From Methylococcaceae bacterium (GTDB lineage Bacteria; Pseudomonadota; Gammaproteobacteria; Methylococcales; Methylomonadaceae): a DNA stretch of 62,808 nucleotides. Each line of letters opens with the position of its first letter. Position 1 is the stretch's first letter. The DNA lies in NCBI GenBank assembly GCA_006844585.1, contig SPJM01000343.1, positions 1 to 62,808 of the forward strand. Direction: 5' to 3'. Shown here in pieces: positions 38,117 to 46,591 of the stretch. The translations under genes were made by a program, and so were the position numbers. The notes under the pieces were generated by a model that saw nothing but the letters and a program-made list of their open reading frames with translations, was not told the DNA's origin and did no database searches.

Positions 38117-38512
38117 ATGCTGACCAAAATTACAATTGCAGATTATATGACGGAACATGTATTTACTTTGAAAAAAGATACAGGCGTCATGGAAGCGATA
38201 AAATCGCTGCTAAGCCACAAAGTTACCGCCGCGCCGGTAGTTGATGATAATGGAAGATTATTGGGTATTTTTTCAGAAAAAGATAGCATGAAGGTTGTAT
38301 TGGCTACTGCGTATAATCAAGGGATGAGCGGTACGGTTGGTGAATTTATGACTACCGATACCATAAGCGTTAATGCTGAAGACAGTATTGTGGATCTGGC
38401 GGAAAGATTTTTAGACACTTCAGTGAGAACTTTTCCGGTCTTTAACGATGGCGATTTTGTCGGTGTGGTGACCAAAACCGATGTATTAAGAGCATTAACG
38501 GCAATCAAATAA
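38117..38512 (+). CDS. CBS-domain pair protein
   Basis: A 131-residue protein with two CBS motifs: YMTEHVFTLKKDTGVMEAI with LLGIFSEKDSMKVVL, and EFMTTDTISVNAEDSIVDL with FVGVVTKTDVLRAL. Such pairs bind adenine nucleotides. It follows nqrM by 43 bases with its own ribosome site (AAGGGG), so it may be part of the nqr transcript and report energy state to it. Not closely similar to the CBS protein at 18718. Confidence 0.88.
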   Translation: MLTKITIADYMTEHVFTLKKDTGVMEAIKSLLSHKVTAAPVVDDNGRLLGIFSEKDSMKVVLATAYNQGMSGTVGEFMTTDTISVNAEDSIVDLAERFLDTSVRTFPVFNDGDFVGVVTKTDVLRALTAIK

Positions 38513-38518
38513 TTGACG

Positions 38519-39955
38519 ATGTCGGAAACAACTTTTTTCTGGCATGATTACGAAACCTTCGGTACGAATCCGCAAACTGATAAACCCAGTCAGTTTGCCG
38601 GTATTCGCACGGATCGCCAATTTAATATTATTGAAGAGCCGGTCACATTCTATTGCCGACCTTCTGACGATTGTCTGCCTCACCCCGAGGCCTGCATCAT
38701 TACCGGCATAACGCCGCAAACCGCCGCTGCAAAGGGCTTTTGCGAGGCTGAATTCACCCGTTTGATTCACCAGCAATTATCACATCCCGGCACCTGCGGA
38801 GTAGGCTATAACAGCATACGTTTTGATGATGAAGTCACTCGCAATTTGTTATACCGAAATTTTTATGATCCCTATGCTCGTGAATGGCAAAATCAAAACT
38901 CCCGTTGGGATTTAATCGATGTGCTTAGAGCCGCGCATGCGCTCAGGCCGCAAGGCATAGAATGGCCGATTAATGAGGAAGGAAATGTGTCGTTTCGCCT
39001 GGAATTACTGACTCAAGCGAATGAAATAGAACATTTCGCTGCTCATGACGCCCTATCTGACGTTTATGCAACCATCGCGATTGCTAAGCTATTGCAGCAA
39101 AAACAACCGCGTTTATATAGCTTTTTATTTGAGCACCGATCCAAAGCTAAAGCCCAAGACCTGTTAAAACCAGGCTCTTTTGAAGCGTTAGTACATGTTT
39201 CCGGCATGTATTCAACAACAAACAATTGTCTAGCCGTTGTGCTGCCGCTTTGCGAACATCCGCGCAATAGTAATGAAGTGATCGTATACGACCTTTCTCA
39301 AGAACCGCAGGCGCTTTTAGATTTGGATGCAGAGCAAATCAAACAACGCCTATTCACGGTGACCGAAAATCTACCGGAAGGTGCGGAGCGGATAGCCTTA
39401 AAAACAGTACATATTAATAAATGTCCGGTTTTAGCGCCGTTAAAAGTGATCAGGCCCGATGATGCGGAACGTCTGCAAATTGATCTGGCGCGTTGTCAAA
39501 AACATTTGACTCAAATAAAGGCAGCGCCGGATTTAACGAGAAAATTACAAACAGTATTCCATCGCGAATTTGCAAATGACCTTAGCGATCCGGACAAAAT
39601 GATCTACAGCGGCGGCTTTTTCAAGCCGCATGACAAAGCCTTAATGAATAAAATTCGCCAAACGCCGCCGAGCCGATTAGGCGAATTAATGCTGGATTTC
39701 GAGGATAAACGACTGGATGAAATGTTCTTCCGCTATCGAGCCAGAAATTTTCCGGAAGCCTTGGATGAATTTGAACAGCAATTATGGAAAGAATATTGCC
39801 AGGAAGTGATGACGCTTAAAGATGTCGGCCCGGAATTGACTTTGGAAGAGTTTATCAGTCGTATTCAGGCCATGGAGCAAGAAAATAACCCGAATACAAT
39901 CGTGTTAAATGAATTAAAGCGCTTTGCTGAAGAAAAGGAAGGGCAGTTAGTTTGA
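38519..39955 (+). CDS. sbcB: Exodeoxyribonuclease I
   Basis: About 478 residues from the ATG at 38519 (MSETTFFWHDYETFGTNP); a TTG two codons earlier is less likely. The N-terminal DEDDh exonuclease has HDYETFGT (metal-binding Asp and Glu), ITGITPQTA, YNSIRFDDEVTRNLLYRNF and the later HDALSDVYATI. The SH3-like and C-terminal parts follow and total length matches E. coli ExoI (475). It degrades single-stranded DNA 3' to 5' in repair and recombination. No partner gene is adjacent. Confidence 0.95.
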   Translation: MSETTFFWHDYETFGTNPQTDKPSQFAGIRTDRQFNIIEEPVTFYCRPSDDCLPHPEACIITGITPQTAAAKGFCEAEFTRLIHQQLSHPGTCGVGYNSIRFDDEVTRNLLYRNFYDPYAREWQNQNSRWDLIDVLRAAHALRPQGIEWPINEEGNVSFRLELLTQANEIEHFAAHDALSDVYATIAIAKLLQQKQPRLYSFLFEHRSKAKAQDLLKPGSFEALVHVSGMYSTTNNCLAVVLPLCEHPRNSNEVIVYDLSQEPQALLDLDAEQIKQRLFTVTENLPEGAERIALKTVHINKCPVLAPLKVIRPDDAERLQIDLARCQKHLTQIKAAPDLTRKLQTVFHREFANDLSDPDKMIYSGGFFKPHDKALMNKIRQTPPSRLGELMLDFEDKRLDEMFFRYRARNFPEALDEFEQQLWKEYCQEVMTLKDVGPELTLEEFISRIQAMEQENNPNTIVLNELKRFAEEKEGQLV

Positions 39956-40104
39956 ATGAAATCGTTAAAGGACACAGGAAGTATAAATACATCAATGTAG
40001 ACATTATCTTTGTCTTGTTGACAAAGCCTTTTTATTTTCTCTCGATTGTTAAGAAAATATTCATCCGCATTGATCGAGAATAATTCCTGATCTATTGCTC
40101 TATG

Positions 40105-40134
40105 TTGGTATTTCTGAAATGACTCGCTTATAAT
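40105..40134 (+). promoter_or_regulatory. Promoter of mxaD-like gene
   Basis: -10 box TATAAT (40129-40134), 18-base spacer, weak -35 TTGGTA (40105-40110). It lies about 40 bases before the ATG. A seven-base inverted repeat TCTCGAT/ATCGAGA (40040-40046, 40073-40079) is just upstream. Confidence 0.5.
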
Positions 40135-40172
40135 TGGCGGCACTTTAAAAAGTATTCTATAGGATTTTTAAT

Positions 40173-40775
40173 ATGAAAAAACTTTCAATTTTAATTTCAC
40201 TTTTTGCCTTGTTTTTTACAGGTTTTGCAAATGCGCATGGGCCTGTTAGAGGAAAATTGACAGCGACTATTCAGCTTGAGGCGGCTGCGGATCAAGTGTG
40301 GTCGGTGATTAAAGATTACGGTGATATGTCTTGGCATCCGGCGATTAGCGATGTAACCGTGGATAAAGGCAATAAAAAAGGGTCTGTGCGTGTTTTGACC
40401 TTGGCCAACGGCGGAAAAATCACTGAGGAATTGAAAGCTTATAAGGCGGATAAAATGTCTTATAAATATAAAATCACCGATATGACGTCAACAGGCAGCG
40501 TACACCATGCAGGTCAGGATGAAGAAATTCCTGTATTGCCGGTTGAAAACTATGCGGCTACTTTATCGGTGGGTGAAAAAGGCGGCAAAACCGAGATTAA
40601 ATGGGTCGCAACTTATTACCGCGCTTATGTGAATAACAATCCGCCGGAAGAACTCAATGAAGCAGCGGCTGATAAAGCGGTAACTGCGGTATTAACCGAT
40701 GGCTTGGTTAGCATTGCCAAAATTTATGATAGCAGCGCCAGCGCAGCGGATGTAAAAATTAATATGAAAAGATAA
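40173..40775 (+). CDS. mxaD: MxaD-like periplasmic SRPBCC protein
   Basis: A 200-residue protein with a signal peptide cleaved after ANA (about residue 21). The mature part is a START/SRPBCC fold: LTATIQLEAAADQVWSVIKD, MSWHPAISDVTVDKG, SVRVLTLANGGKI and TEIKWVATYYRAY. This pattern matches MxaD of methylotrophs, which helps electron transfer between methanol dehydrogenase and cytochrome cL. The mxa structural genes are not in the window, so it may serve the lanthanide enzyme XoxF instead; that is inference. Next gene is a secreted beta-propeller protein, beyond a strong hairpin. Confidence 0.78.
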   Translation: MKKLSILISLFALFFTGFANAHGPVRGKLTATIQLEAAADQVWSVIKDYGDMSWHPAISDVTVDKGNKKGSVRVLTLANGGKITEELKAYKADKMSYKYKITDMTSTGSVHHAGQDEEIPVLPVENYAATLSVGEKGGKTEIKWVATYYRAYVNNNPPEELNEAAADKAVTAVLTDGLVSIAKIYDSSASAADVKINMKR

Positions 40776-40785
40776 TTCTGTTTTG

Positions 40786-40821
40786 TGCTATCGTTCTTAT
40801 TTCAAAATAAGAACGATAGCA
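40786..40821 (+). terminator. Perfect 15-base-pair hairpin after the mxaD-like gene
   Basis: TGCTATCGTTCTTAT pairs perfectly with ATAAGAACGATAGCA around TTCAAA, followed by a pyrimidine-rich TTTCCTCCTTTCTC. It is only 35 bases before the next start codon. It may be a terminator or a stabilising structure between the two secreted-protein genes. Confidence 0.7.
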
Positions 40822-40855
40822 TTTCCTCCTTTCTCTTTTTAGGAGAGTCTCTCCA

Positions 40856-41809
40856 ATGACAAGCATTTTCGCGGCTCTTACCTTTCTTGCTTTATTATTC
40901 AATCAGTCTGTACAAGCAGAATCTTACGCCTTCATCACTAATCAACTTGAGGATACGGTGTCGGTGATTGACACGGCGAAATTACAGGCTATCAAAACCA
41001 TCAATGTCAACGGCAAACCGGTCGGCGTAGCCGTGAATGATGTTCAAAAACAAATTTTTATCAGTAAAGGCGAAGGCGGCGTTGCGGTTATCGATAGACA
41101 GTCCTTGGCGGTTGTTGACGATATTATCTTAAAAGACGCTGCTTCGGTCGGCATTACCGTCAATCACCAGGGTAATCGTTTATTTGTCGCTGATTGGTAT
41201 GAAAATACAGTTGACGTTTTTGATACCCGCACCTTGGAAAAACTGCGCACGCTGAAAGTGGGCAAGTCGCCGTCCGGAATGGCGGTCAGCGCAGATGATC
41301 GATGGCTGTATGTGGCCAATCGCATGGATGATACTATTTCGCAAATTGATTTGAAAACCTTGCGGACGCGGAATACCACCAAAGTCGGTTTGCATCCGTT
41401 CGGCATTGCGGTGACGGCGAGCGGTGATAAAATTTTTACCGCCAATGTAGAAAGCGATGATGTTACGGTGTTAGAGCCCGGCCATCTAAAAAGAGTGGCC
41501 AACATTAAAATAGGCGCTCGGCCTTACGCTGCCGCATTGGCGCAGAATGACAAGTTTTTGTTTGTCACCAATCAAGATGATAATACTGTTTCGGTAATCG
41601 ATACTGACGCTTTCAAGCAGATTGCGCTTATTGAAGTCGGGGAAAACCCTGAAGGCATCAGCACCCATCCGGATGACAGGCATGTTTATGTATCGAATTG
41701 GTTTGACGGTAGCGTGACGGTGATAGACAGTATTGGCTTTAAAGTCGTAAAAACCATTAAAACCGGCGACGGCAGCCGGGGATTCGGGAAATTTTTTACT
41801 CAACAATAA
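40856..41809 (+). CDS. Secreted YVTN-type beta-propeller protein
   Basis: A 317-residue protein with a signal peptide ending VQA-ES and about seven repeats of the YVTN pattern (TNQLEDTVSVIDTAKLQAIK, VANRMDDTISQIDL, TNQDDNTVSVIDTDAFKQI). Together these would form one seven-bladed propeller. Related secreted propellers occur with PQQ-dependent alcohol oxidation genes, in keeping with the neighbouring mxaD-like gene. The ribosome site is good (AGGAGA). Function unknown; binding partner or redox scaffold is possible. Confidence 0.87.
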   Translation: MTSIFAALTFLALLFNQSVQAESYAFITNQLEDTVSVIDTAKLQAIKTINVNGKPVGVAVNDVQKQIFISKGEGGVAVIDRQSLAVVDDIILKDAASVGITVNHQGNRLFVADWYENTVDVFDTRTLEKLRTLKVGKSPSGMAVSADDRWLYVANRMDDTISQIDLKTLRTRNTTKVGLHPFGIAVTASGDKIFTANVESDDVTVLEPGHLKRVANIKIGARPYAAALAQNDKFLFVTNQDDNTVSVIDTDAFKQIALIEVGENPEGISTHPDDRHVYVSNWFDGSVTVIDSIGFKVVKTIKTGDGSRGFGKFFTQQ

Positions 41810-41822
41810 ATGAGGTTGTTCT

Positions 41823-42110
41823 ATGGCGGAAACGGTAGAAGAATTAACAGTGACTTATGAAGACGGCGGCATTGAAACCGTTAAAGAACTGGATAAAAAA
41901 GTGTTAAGCAAAGGCGCTTGGGCGACTGTTATTTATCGCTATCAAGATTGGAATCGCAGCAAGGAAGAATACGGTCCAGATAAGTTTACCATCCGCCGTT
42001 ATCAGAAAAGGAACGGCGAATATCAACAGAAGTCAAAATTCAATATTTCGAGTGAAAAGCAGGCTAAGGAAATTATTGAGGCTTTGAAAGACTGGATCGG
42101 GGAGGACTGA
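41823..42110 (+). CDS. Small conserved-looking protein of unknown function
   Basis: A 95-residue acidic/basic protein with no signal peptide or membrane segment. The second half has alternating strands then a helix (KFTIRRYQKRNGEYQQKSKF, then KQAKEIIEALKDWIGED). The RRYQ-x-RNGEY part recalls PC4-like single-strand binding proteins, but the match is only by eye. It follows the beta-propeller gene by 13 bases and precedes the next unknown gene by about 45, so the three may be one transcript. Confidence 0.6.
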   Translation: MAETVEELTVTYEDGGIETVKELDKKVLSKGAWATVIYRYQDWNRSKEEYGPDKFTIRRYQKRNGEYQQKSKFNISSEKQAKEIIEALKDWIGED

Positions 42111-42156
42111 TCTCTTTTTGGACGTCTGGCGTTTAAACTTTCAGAATAGGTTAATC

Positions 42157-43191
42157 ATGGAAACGACATCTTTTAAGATATCCGAAATAAAGCCAATCGC
42201 CCGAAGAGCTTTAATGATAGCCGATTCTCATTATTTTGCCTGGAATGCTCGGCGACAAGAACTGTTCCGCGCGGGTATGGATGAAAGTCGCCGTAAAAAG
42301 ATACGACGCGCCTTGTTGGCGGCTATTGTCGATGTGAATTGTACGCTGGAAGAGGTTGATCTGGAGTGGAGCGAAATTGCTCAACCGGAAGTAAATTTCC
42401 TTAATTGGGCGGTTTTGCTGACTGAGGGTATTGGAGACGATTATATCTTTCTCAATGAAACATTCGCAGAGGGAAAAACGCTGCTTGATTTTGAAACTTT
42501 GTATGACTTTGATTATGATGATTATTTGTTTCAAGAACAAGCGCGTAGGCAAAGTTTTCCCGATTACGCGGGGATCGAGTATTTTGCCTTTAAGCATCCT
42601 TTCTGGGGTAGACTGCTGATTGATGAAAATTTTTTTTATGCGACTTTTACATCCGTTGCAACACTGTTGATTGATGATATTGAAGAGGTGGGGAGAGAAT
42701 ACATTGATCAGTTAATTCCGCATCATTTGGTGGAGGGTAAGCATCACGGCGAGCAGGAAAAAGGCGGCATGCGTTGGGATATGCGGGAAGACGCCAATGG
42801 GATGGAAGCTCAGTTGGGTGAATTGCAAATGCGCTGGGGTGATTTTTTACAAGAACGTTGGCTGCAAATGAGTCGGTTTTTCGCCCAGCAGAAGCCGACA
42901 GTCTACATCCTTGATGATTCTCTGGATGATGACCCGCACCGTTTTTTTATTTTCAACAATGAAACAACTTTAAAAAAGATTCGCTGGCGGCATTTTTTAA
43001 GCGATTGTCAGTTGTATAATGCGGATTATGTTGAGATTGAAAAACAATTGGGACAGGAAGTCAGTGAAGCCCGGCAATTTCTTGATGACAATTATCGGGA
43101 TATTATCAAGAATTTTGATCCCAAAATTGTTAAATTCCAACAAAAGAAAAAAATTATTTTGGCTGAAAGTTTTTTTGATGATTGGTTTTAA
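42157..43191 (+). CDS. Protein of unknown function, acidic, soluble
   Basis: About 344 residues from the ATG at 42157 (METTSFKISEIKP); a TTG at 42118 is the only longer option. No signal peptide or membrane segment. It is rich in aromatic and acidic residues (DFETLYDFDYDDYLF, DDSLDDDPHRFFIF), with a HHLVEGKHHGEQE stretch near the middle that could bind metal. I recognise no family. Codon use looks like that of its neighbours. Its end is about 45 bases before an inverted-repeat element. Confidence 0.7.
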   Translation: METTSFKISEIKPIARRALMIADSHYFAWNARRQELFRAGMDESRRKKIRRALLAAIVDVNCTLEEVDLEWSEIAQPEVNFLNWAVLLTEGIGDDYIFLNETFAEGKTLLDFETLYDFDYDDYLFQEQARRQSFPDYAGIEYFAFKHPFWGRLLIDENFFYATFTSVATLLIDDIEEVGREYIDQLIPHHLVEGKHHGEQEKGGMRWDMREDANGMEAQLGELQMRWGDFLQERWLQMSRFFAQQKPTVYILDDSLDDDPHRFFIFNNETTLKKIRWRHFLSDCQLYNADYVEIEKQLGQEVSEARQFLDDNYRDIIKNFDPKIVKFQQKKKIILAESFFDDWF

Positions 43192-43236
43192 AGCATTTTA
43201 GTATGTAGGGTTAAACTGCTATGGAACGGGAATAAA

Positions 43237-43446
43237 ATAACATCCGAAACTGGCGTAGGATTTCTGTCCATATTCAACGACTGCAAGGATGCAGGAGGTA
43301 GAGCAACGCATGGAGCAGTTGCCGAGGCGCGGAAACAGGCGCATAGCTGGCTATGTAACTGTTTCTGCAACGCCGAAGATGGGCAGAAAGATTAGAAAAG
43401 CTTTAGCGATTCTTATGCTTTAGTACAAGCCAGTTTCGGATGTTAT
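43237..43446. mobile_element. 210-base MITE-like element with perfect 18-base inverted ends
   Basis: ATAACATCCGAAACTGGC (43237-43254) is repeated in exact inverted form as GCCAGTTTCGGATGTTAT (43429-43446). Inside is a second structure: GAAACAG and CTGTTTC flank CATAG/CTATG arms at about 43332-43365. No gene of useful size is inside. The flanks are both A-rich, so a target duplication cannot be read with confidence. It fits a non-autonomous transposable element or a structured RNA. Transposase not seen nearby. Confidence 0.7.
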
Positions 43447-43515
43447 AAAATTCACGTTCCTAAGCTTTAATTGTTTAAAGTAACATTGTTTTTCATCACA
43501 CATAAGGCAACCAAT

Positions 43516-44196
43516 ATGCAATTTAAAATTCTCTACCCAGGCGCTTTTTCGACTTTGGAAGTCTCATTAAAACAAGGCGAAGCGATTAAAGCTGAATCCG
43601 GCGCTATGATTACCATGACCGATACGGTGGATGTGGAGTCACGTCTGGAAAAAGGTCTCTTAGGCGGCCTGACACGGAAGTTATTGACCGGCGAAACCCT
43701 GTTTTTTCAAACCCTAAGCGCGGCGCGCGGCGACGGCGAAGTGATTATGGCCTCCGCTTATCCCGGCGAAATCCATATTCTGGAATTGGATGGAGCAGAA
43801 GAATATATCCTGCAAAAAGACGGCTTTCTGGCCGCTGAGGAGTCGGTGGATATTTCCACCAAGGCGCAAAACCTCACCAAGGGCTTATTTTCCGGGGAAG
43901 GCTTTTTTATCATGCGGATCGGCGGGCAAGGTAAAATAGCCATCAGCACTTATGGCGGCATTCACAAAATTTCCCTGGCGCCGGGCGAAACCAGGGTGAT
44001 TGATAATAACCATATGGTGGCCTGGAGCGCCAACGCTAATTACAAAATTGAAAAAGCTTCTTCCGGCTGGATCTCCAGTTTTACCAGTGGCGAAGGCTTG
44101 GTCTGTAGAATTCAAGGGCCGGGCGATGTCTATATTCAAACGCGCAATTCGCCGGGCTTCGGTTCTTGGCTGCGACAATTTATTCCAACCCGATAA
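43516..44196 (+). CDS. AIM24/TIGR00266-family protein
   Basis: About 226 residues from the ATG at 43516 (MQFKILYPGAFSTLEVSLKQ); the frame extends to 43471 but only through a less likely start. The family pattern is clear: GEAIKAESGAMITMTDTVDV, FSGEGFFIMRIGGQG, and VIDNNHMVAWSAN. It forms a beta-helix-like trimer and has no known enzyme activity; the mitochondrial relative AIM24 is linked to inner-membrane organisation. It precedes an M48 protease gene by 14 bases. Confidence 0.87.
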   Translation: MQFKILYPGAFSTLEVSLKQGEAIKAESGAMITMTDTVDVESRLEKGLLGGLTRKLLTGETLFFQTLSAARGDGEVIMASAYPGEIHILELDGAEEYILQKDGFLAAEESVDISTKAQNLTKGLFSGEGFFIMRIGGQGKIAISTYGGIHKISLAPGETRVIDNNHMVAWSANANYKIEKASSGWISSFTSGEGLVCRIQGPGDVYIQTRNSPGFGSWLRQFIPTR

Positions 44197-44210
44197 ACGA
44201 ATAGTCGCTA

Positions 44211-45305
44211 ATGAATACCGATAAGCGTTTTTCGACCGTTTATTATGCAGGGAAGGATAAAACAAGCTCAGAAATTGTTGTTTCGCCTTTGGGGATCATC
44301 ACGATAAGCGAAAGCAATTTGCAAGTTTCCCTGCAGCAAACGCAATTGTCGTTGATCGGCGAAGCGCAGACAACTTTACAGATTAGTTGGCGGGAAGACG
44401 GTCAACAGCATGTCTTGCTGAGTCATGACCCTGAATTGTTGACGATGTTATCCGGTTTGAATGTTCATCCACGGACTCAGGCCGAAATTGCATCCTTAAC
44501 AGCGGCGCAGCAACGCAATCATAAAAAAGAACATCGGCGCGTTCCTTTCTATATGAGTTTGATTGCGGCGTTTTTTATCGGCGGTTATTTGTTGATCAAC
44601 CTTTCTGTGCCGTTAGTCACCCGTATGATTCCGGCTGAATGGGAAAAACAAATCGGCGAATATGCGTTTGATAATTATCTGCTGAGTAAAAAGCAAATAA
44701 ATGATGTGGTTGTTACCGGAGCGGTGGAGACTATTCTGGATAGAATTGATCGCTATGATAACGCTGATTTAACTTACCGGGTTGCGGTTGTCGATGCCGA
44801 TATGGTCAATGCTTTCGCGTTTCCCGGCGGTTATATTATCGTGACCTCCGGCATGATTGAGCAAGCGGATGCGCCGGAAGAAATAGCGGCGGTATTAAGC
44901 CATGAAATTGTCCATGTTCTGCATCGGCACGGCATGCGCAAGCTGGTTAGGCAGGCCGGGCTGGGAATTCTGGTCAGCATCGTATTCGGCGATATTTCGG
45001 CCTTATCCGAATTGATCCAACTCAGTTCGCAATTGGAAAGCTTGTCTTTTGACCGGGATTTGGAACGCGACGCCGATCAAGGCGGAGTGAAAATTTTGCA
45101 GGCCGCCGGTATTTCGCCGCAATATATGGTGTCTTTTTTTGAAAAATTGCATAAAGTGGAAGATGCTGTAAGCGGCAATATCCCAGAAATATTCCGCACG
45201 CATCCTTTAACAGAAGAGCGGATACAGCAATTAAAAAACGCCCAGGAGCCGTTGGATACGTTTGCATTTGATTTGGCTTGGGAAGGCGTGAAAAAAGCTT
45301 TATAA
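44211..45305 (+). CDS. M48-family membrane metalloprotease
   Basis: A 364-residue protein. A soluble N-terminal region (about 1-110, rich in beta strands) precedes one membrane segment (about 113-135). The protease domain has SHEIVHVLHRHG with the zinc-binding HExxH (231-235) and LERDADQGG supplying the third ligand (Glu about 285). Related to HtpX/BepA-type proteases that act in membrane or envelope protein quality control. Pairing with an AIM24-like gene suggests a membrane-stress role, by context only. Confidence 0.87.
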   Translation: MNTDKRFSTVYYAGKDKTSSEIVVSPLGIITISESNLQVSLQQTQLSLIGEAQTTLQISWREDGQQHVLLSHDPELLTMLSGLNVHPRTQAEIASLTAAQQRNHKKEHRRVPFYMSLIAAFFIGGYLLINLSVPLVTRMIPAEWEKQIGEYAFDNYLLSKKQINDVVVTGAVETILDRIDRYDNADLTYRVAVVDADMVNAFAFPGGYIIVTSGMIEQADAPEEIAAVLSHEIVHVLHRHGMRKLVRQAGLGILVSIVFGDISALSELIQLSSQLESLSFDRDLERDADQGGVKILQAAGISPQYMVSFFEKLHKVEDAVSGNIPEIFRTHPLTEERIQQLKNAQEPLDTFAFDLAWEGVKKAL

Positions 45306-45768
45306 CATGGATGGACAACGGGTGCGCATTGCACTCCGGGAGGGAGTCGATTTCGCTGTAGCTCAGACTTAACCTAGCCTTCGAAAATAGTGATCAATAT
45401 TTGATATTCTGCCTAACAAATTGAAAAATAAGGATTAAAACTCATGCCAAAACTTGCTATGTAGTGCCATAATATTTATTTTTACATGCATATCAATTGG
45501 TTATGAATTTAAAATCGAAAGCTGGGTTAAGCCCTGGCTGCCACTTTCTTGAATTATTACGCATTCTCAACAGCTGACTTTTCCTTAAGAATTGTGCTTG
45601 GGTGCTTACAAACTGTTTTGCTTTAAAGAAATAAAGAAAGCATATTGTCGTTAATACGCCTATTGATTTATTTTTCAATAACATTCATTATTAACAGTTA
45701 AATTGATGAAATGATCGGGTTATTGGGTGAAACCGGCATAACCTTTAACTTAACAAGAGAGACGATGA
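45306..45768. other. 463-base intergenic region before gcvH
   Basis: AT-rich DNA after the M48 gene. A short imperfect hairpin at about 45319-45337 (GGTGC / GCACT) may end that transcript. I saw no glycine riboswitch core, tRNA or convincing open frame. AAGAGAG before the ATG at 45769 is the gcvH ribosome site. Confidence 0.4.
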
Positions 45769-46149
45769 ATGAGTAATCAACCGGAAAACCTGAAATATGC
45801 GAAAACGCATGAATGGGCCAGGGTGGAGGATAATATCGTGCGGGTCGGTATTACCGATTTCGCCCAATCAGAATTAGGCGATTTGGTTTATATCGAACTA
45901 CCGGAAATAGGCAGACAACTGCAACAAGCGGAGCAATGCGCGGTCGTAGAGTCGGTAAAAACGGCGTCGGATTTATACAGCCCGGTAGCCGGTGAAGTTG
46001 TTGCGATCAATGAGAGCCTTGAGGATGAGCCGGAGCTGGTTAACGAGCAGGCTTTTGATACATGGTTATTTGCGATTAAAACGGATCAGCCGGAACAACT
46101 GGATGAGCTGATGAATTATCAACAATATCAACAAATGATTGAAGAGTAA
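45769..46149 (+). CDS. gcvH: Glycine cleavage system H protein
   Basis: A 126-residue lipoyl-carrier protein with the lipoylation site VVESVKTASDLYSP (Lys about 64), the start LKYAKTHEWARVEDN and the usual GITDFAQSELGDLVYIELP. It shuttles the aminomethyl group between GcvP, GcvT and GcvL. The other gcv genes are not adjacent, so it is a stand-alone copy. In a serine-cycle organism it could link to C1 balance through glycine. dgkA follows 15 bases later. Confidence 0.96.
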   Translation: MSNQPENLKYAKTHEWARVEDNIVRVGITDFAQSELGDLVYIELPEIGRQLQQAEQCAVVESVKTASDLYSPVAGEVVAINESLEDEPELVNEQAFDTWLFAIKTDQPEQLDELMNYQQYQQMIEE

Positions 46150-46164
46150 CTGAGAAACAGGCAT

Positions 46165-46524
46165 ATGGCGAACCAAAATGTAAAAGGATTTAAACGTGTT
46201 TTTAATGCGTTCTTTTTTTCAATGGCCGGGTTTAAAGCCACTTGGCAACATGAAGAAGCTTTTCGTCAGGAATTATTAATCAGCTTGGCGGCCTTACCGT
46301 TTGCAATATGGTTAGGCGAAACCACCATTGAAAAAATATTACTGATCGGTTGTTTGGTGCTGGTTTTGATTACCGAGTTACTTAATTCTGCAATCGAGGC
46401 GGTTGTCGATAGAATTGGCTTTGAACATAATGAGTTATCTGGTCGGGCGAAGGATATAGGGTCGGCGGCTGTTTTTTTATCGCTGCTTTGGACTGTGGTG
46501 ACTTGGAGTCTCATTTTACTGTGA
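46165..46524 (+). CDS. dgkA: Diacylglycerol kinase
   Basis: A 119-residue membrane enzyme with three helices and the family motifs: AFRQELLISLAALPFAIWLG, ITELLNSAIEAVVDRIG (catalytic Glu region) and HELSGRAKDIGSAAVFLSL-like segment (here HNELSGRAKDIGSAAV). It phosphorylates diacylglycerol to phosphatidic acid for lipid recycling. Size equals E. coli DgkA (122). The short spacing from gcvH suggests co-transcription with no obvious functional link. Confidence 0.95.
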   Translation: MANQNVKGFKRVFNAFFFSMAGFKATWQHEEAFRQELLISLAALPFAIWLGETTIEKILLIGCLVLVLITELLNSAIEAVVDRIGFEHNELSGRAKDIGSAAVFLSLLWTVVTWSLILL

Positions 46525-46591
46525 TTTGTACTTCAACGGTCAAATAGTTTCATTGAGTGAAAAATATCTAATTAAATCAAGAGGAAAATAA

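Noticed and set aside
43188-43370. Sixty-codon minus-strand frame over the 43237 element
   Set aside because: It runs across the inverted repeat and shows no protein-like composition.
45306-45768. Glycine riboswitch before gcvH
   Set aside because: The conserved tandem-aptamer cores were not found by eye.
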